Below, piece after piece: positions 62,555 through 63,825 of a stretch of DNA of 63,825 nucleotides (positions are counted from its first letter, which is position 1; each line of letters begins with the position of its first letter). The stretch comes from Pseudomonadota bacterium (GTDB lineage: Bacteria > Pseudomonadota > Gammaproteobacteria > Steroidobacterales > Steroidobacteraceae): the NCBI GenBank assembly GCA_023391335.1, contig JAEWBG010000032.1, positions 1 through 63,825 of the forward strand. The letters are read 5' to 3'. The translations under genes were made by a program, and so were the position numbers. The notes beneath the pieces were generated by a model, which saw only the letters and a program-made list of their open reading frames with translations, was not told where the DNA came from and ran no database searches.

Positions 62555-62673
62555 CTTTGCGCCCAGTTCCAGCACACAGTTTGCGGCGGCTTCGTTTGCG
62601 GCAAACCCCCTGGAACGGTAACGTATCGGCCCTTGTCTGCGCTGTCCGCAGGCGTCTTTCCGTACAGCTTTTC

Positions 62674-63825
62674 ATGCAATCCGTCCTTTCTGACTTCGAT
62701 TTGATTTTGTTCGGCGGCACCGGCGATTTGGCCATGCGCAAATTACTGCCGGCGCTTTACCGGCGTTTGGCCGCCGGGCAATTGAGTGCGAATTCTCGTG
62801 TCATCGGCGTCGCGCGCAGCGATTTGTCTCGGGAAGACTACCTGGCGCAGGTGCGTGCGACTTGCGAGAAGTACATCGGCAAAGCGTTCGATTCGAACGT
62901 CTGGGATCAGTACGCCAAGCAACTTGCGTACGTGAAGGTCGATGCGCAATCGGATGCCGATTTCAACAAGCTTGCAGAAGTGTTGCGCGACTGTGAACGC
63001 AAAGTCCGCGTGTTCTTCCTGTCCACGGCGCCGGATTTGTTTGCGAGCATCTGCGAAGGACTCGCGCGTCATTCATTAGTGACGCCGACTTCGCGCGTCG
63101 TGCTCGAAAAGCCGCTCGGAGAAGATCGTGCCTCGTCCGCGCTGATCAACGAGCGCGTCGGTGCGATGTTCTCGGAAAAACAAATCTTCCGCATCGACCA
63201 CTATCTCGGCAAAGAGACGGTGCAGAACTTGTTGGCCCTGCGCTTCGGCAATCTGTTGTTCGAACCCCTCTGGCGGCGCGGTTACATCCAGCACGTGCAG
63301 ATCACCGTTGCTGAAGATCTCGGCGTCGAGCGGCGCGCGGGCTTTTACGATCAAACCGGCGCCTTGCGCGATATGGTGCAAAACCATCTATTGCAACTGT
63401 TATGCATCATCGCGATGGAACCGCCGGCGACGAGCGATCCGGATGCCATGCGCGATGAGAAATTGAAGGTGCTGCGTGCGCTGCGTCCGTTGACCGGCCG
63501 CGATGTGCTCGCGAAGACCGTGCGCGGTCAATACAAGGCAGGAGCCTCGAACGGCGCGCCCGTCGTCGGCTATCTGCAAGAGAAGGATGTGCCGCCGGAG
63601 AGCACGACTGAGACGTTCGTTGCGCTCAAGGCGGAGATCGATTCATGGCGCTGGGCGGGCGTGCCGTTCTACTTGCGCACCGGCAAACGCCTGCAAGAAC
63701 GCGTGTCCGAAATCGTCGTGACCTTCGCCGATTTGCCGCACTCGATCTATGAGCGTCCCGATTCAGCCCATGCCGTGAATCGCCTGATCATTCGTTTGCA
63801 GCCGGATGAAAGCATCACACTGTCC
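62674..63825 (+). CDS. zwf: Glucose-6-phosphate dehydrogenase, truncated by the window edge
   Basis: The first 384 codons are present and the frame is open to the last base, so about 100 residues of a usual 490 are missing because of the window edge. The NADP fold begins DLILFGGTGDLAMRKLLPAL. The active-site segment is RIDHYLGKETVQNLL, with the catalytic His being the one near LGVERRAGFYDQTGALRD. WAGVPFYLRTGKRL is also conserved. The enzyme makes 6-phosphogluconolactone, feeding the product of the divergent edd gene after lactone hydrolysis. The start ATG 62674 gives MQSVLSDFD, as in other bacteria. Confidence 0.95.
   Translation, partial: MQSVLSDFDLILFGGTGDLAMRKLLPALYRRLAAGQLSANSRVIGVARSDLSREDYLAQVRATCEKYIGKAFDSNVWDQYAKQLAYVKVDAQSDADFNKLAEVLRDCERKVRVFFLSTAPDLFASICEGLARHSLVTPTSRVVLEKPLGEDRASSALINERVGAMFSEKQIFRIDHYLGKETVQNLLALRFGNLLFEPLWRRGYIQHVQITVAEDLGVERRAGFYDQTGALRDMVQNHLLQLLCIIAMEPPATSDPDAMRDEKLKVLRALRPLTGRDVLAKTVRGQYKAGASNGAPVVGYLQEKDVPPESTTETFVALKAEIDSWRWAGVPFYLRTGKRLQERVSEIVVTFADLPHSIYERPDSAHAVNRLIIRLQPDESITLS

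Overview
Probable organism. The window is moderately GC-rich, gene-dense bacterial chromosome of a Gram-negative proteobacterium. Outer-membrane barrels, many lipoproteins, a 506-residue IlvA with a long regulatory tail, NasT-type ANTAR regulation, divergent edd/zwf, a PA0069-type radical SAM protein and a TreS-maltokinase fusion together fit Gammaproteobacteria best, perhaps the Steroidobacter/Nevskiales side. This is inference from gene content, not phylogeny. No rRNA, tRNA, CRISPR array, insertion sequence or prophage was seen.

Layout. 0.1-8 kb is housekeeping: quinone oxidoreductase, a BamA/TamA-like barrel, a glutathione transferase, acetolactate synthase small and large subunits on opposite strands, and a thiolase. 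8.2-10.7 kb holds an orphan NasT-like ANTAR regulator, a structured leader with an intrinsic terminator, and an alginate-export-type porin. 10.7-23.2 kb is mixed: TPR proteins, a cupin, an S9 peptidase, an alpha/beta hydrolase without its catalytic serine, an exported class V aminotransferase-like protein, ilvA and a Ser/Thr kinase. 23.3-27.8 kb contains a complete general stress response (GSR) module of the alphaproteobacterial type: phyR divergent from nepR, an EcfG-like sigma factor and a HisKA_2 kinase. Next to it are a small lipoprotein gene and a DUF1328 gene.

30.3-44.9 kb is a long co-directional cluster that I do not recognise as a described system. It encodes three lipoproteins, a Gly/Ser-rich lipoprotein, a Ser/Thr kinase ending in a PEGA-like domain, an FHA-like/PEGA/SUMF1 protein, a MotA/TolQ/ExbB-type channel, a protein with a C-terminal FHA domain, and two VWA proteins. 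The single N-terminal membrane helix of each VWA protein carries an Asp placed as in ExbD/TolR. I read this as a candidate proton-driven stator with periplasmic VWA heads and kinase/FHA control. 44.9-63.8 kb carries a TPR/TonB-C protein, a chemoreceptor, the TreS-maltokinase fusion, the AmmeMemoRadiSam triad, an outer-membrane barrel, PBP4, DUF502, AlkA, a glycosyltransferase with a long disordered tail, edd, and zwf cut by the right edge.

How parts connect. Exact copies of the EcfG promoter consensus (GGAAC, 16-17 bases, CGTT) lie upstream of nepR, the DUF1328 gene, the small lipoprotein, the 55.1-kb barrel gene, the chemoreceptor/treS divergent region and the start of the stator/VWA cluster. 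This suggests a working GSR regulon outside the class where it is classically known. A second theme is tandem GTGAG/CTCAC-type short repeats, arranged as inverted pairs between convergent genes.
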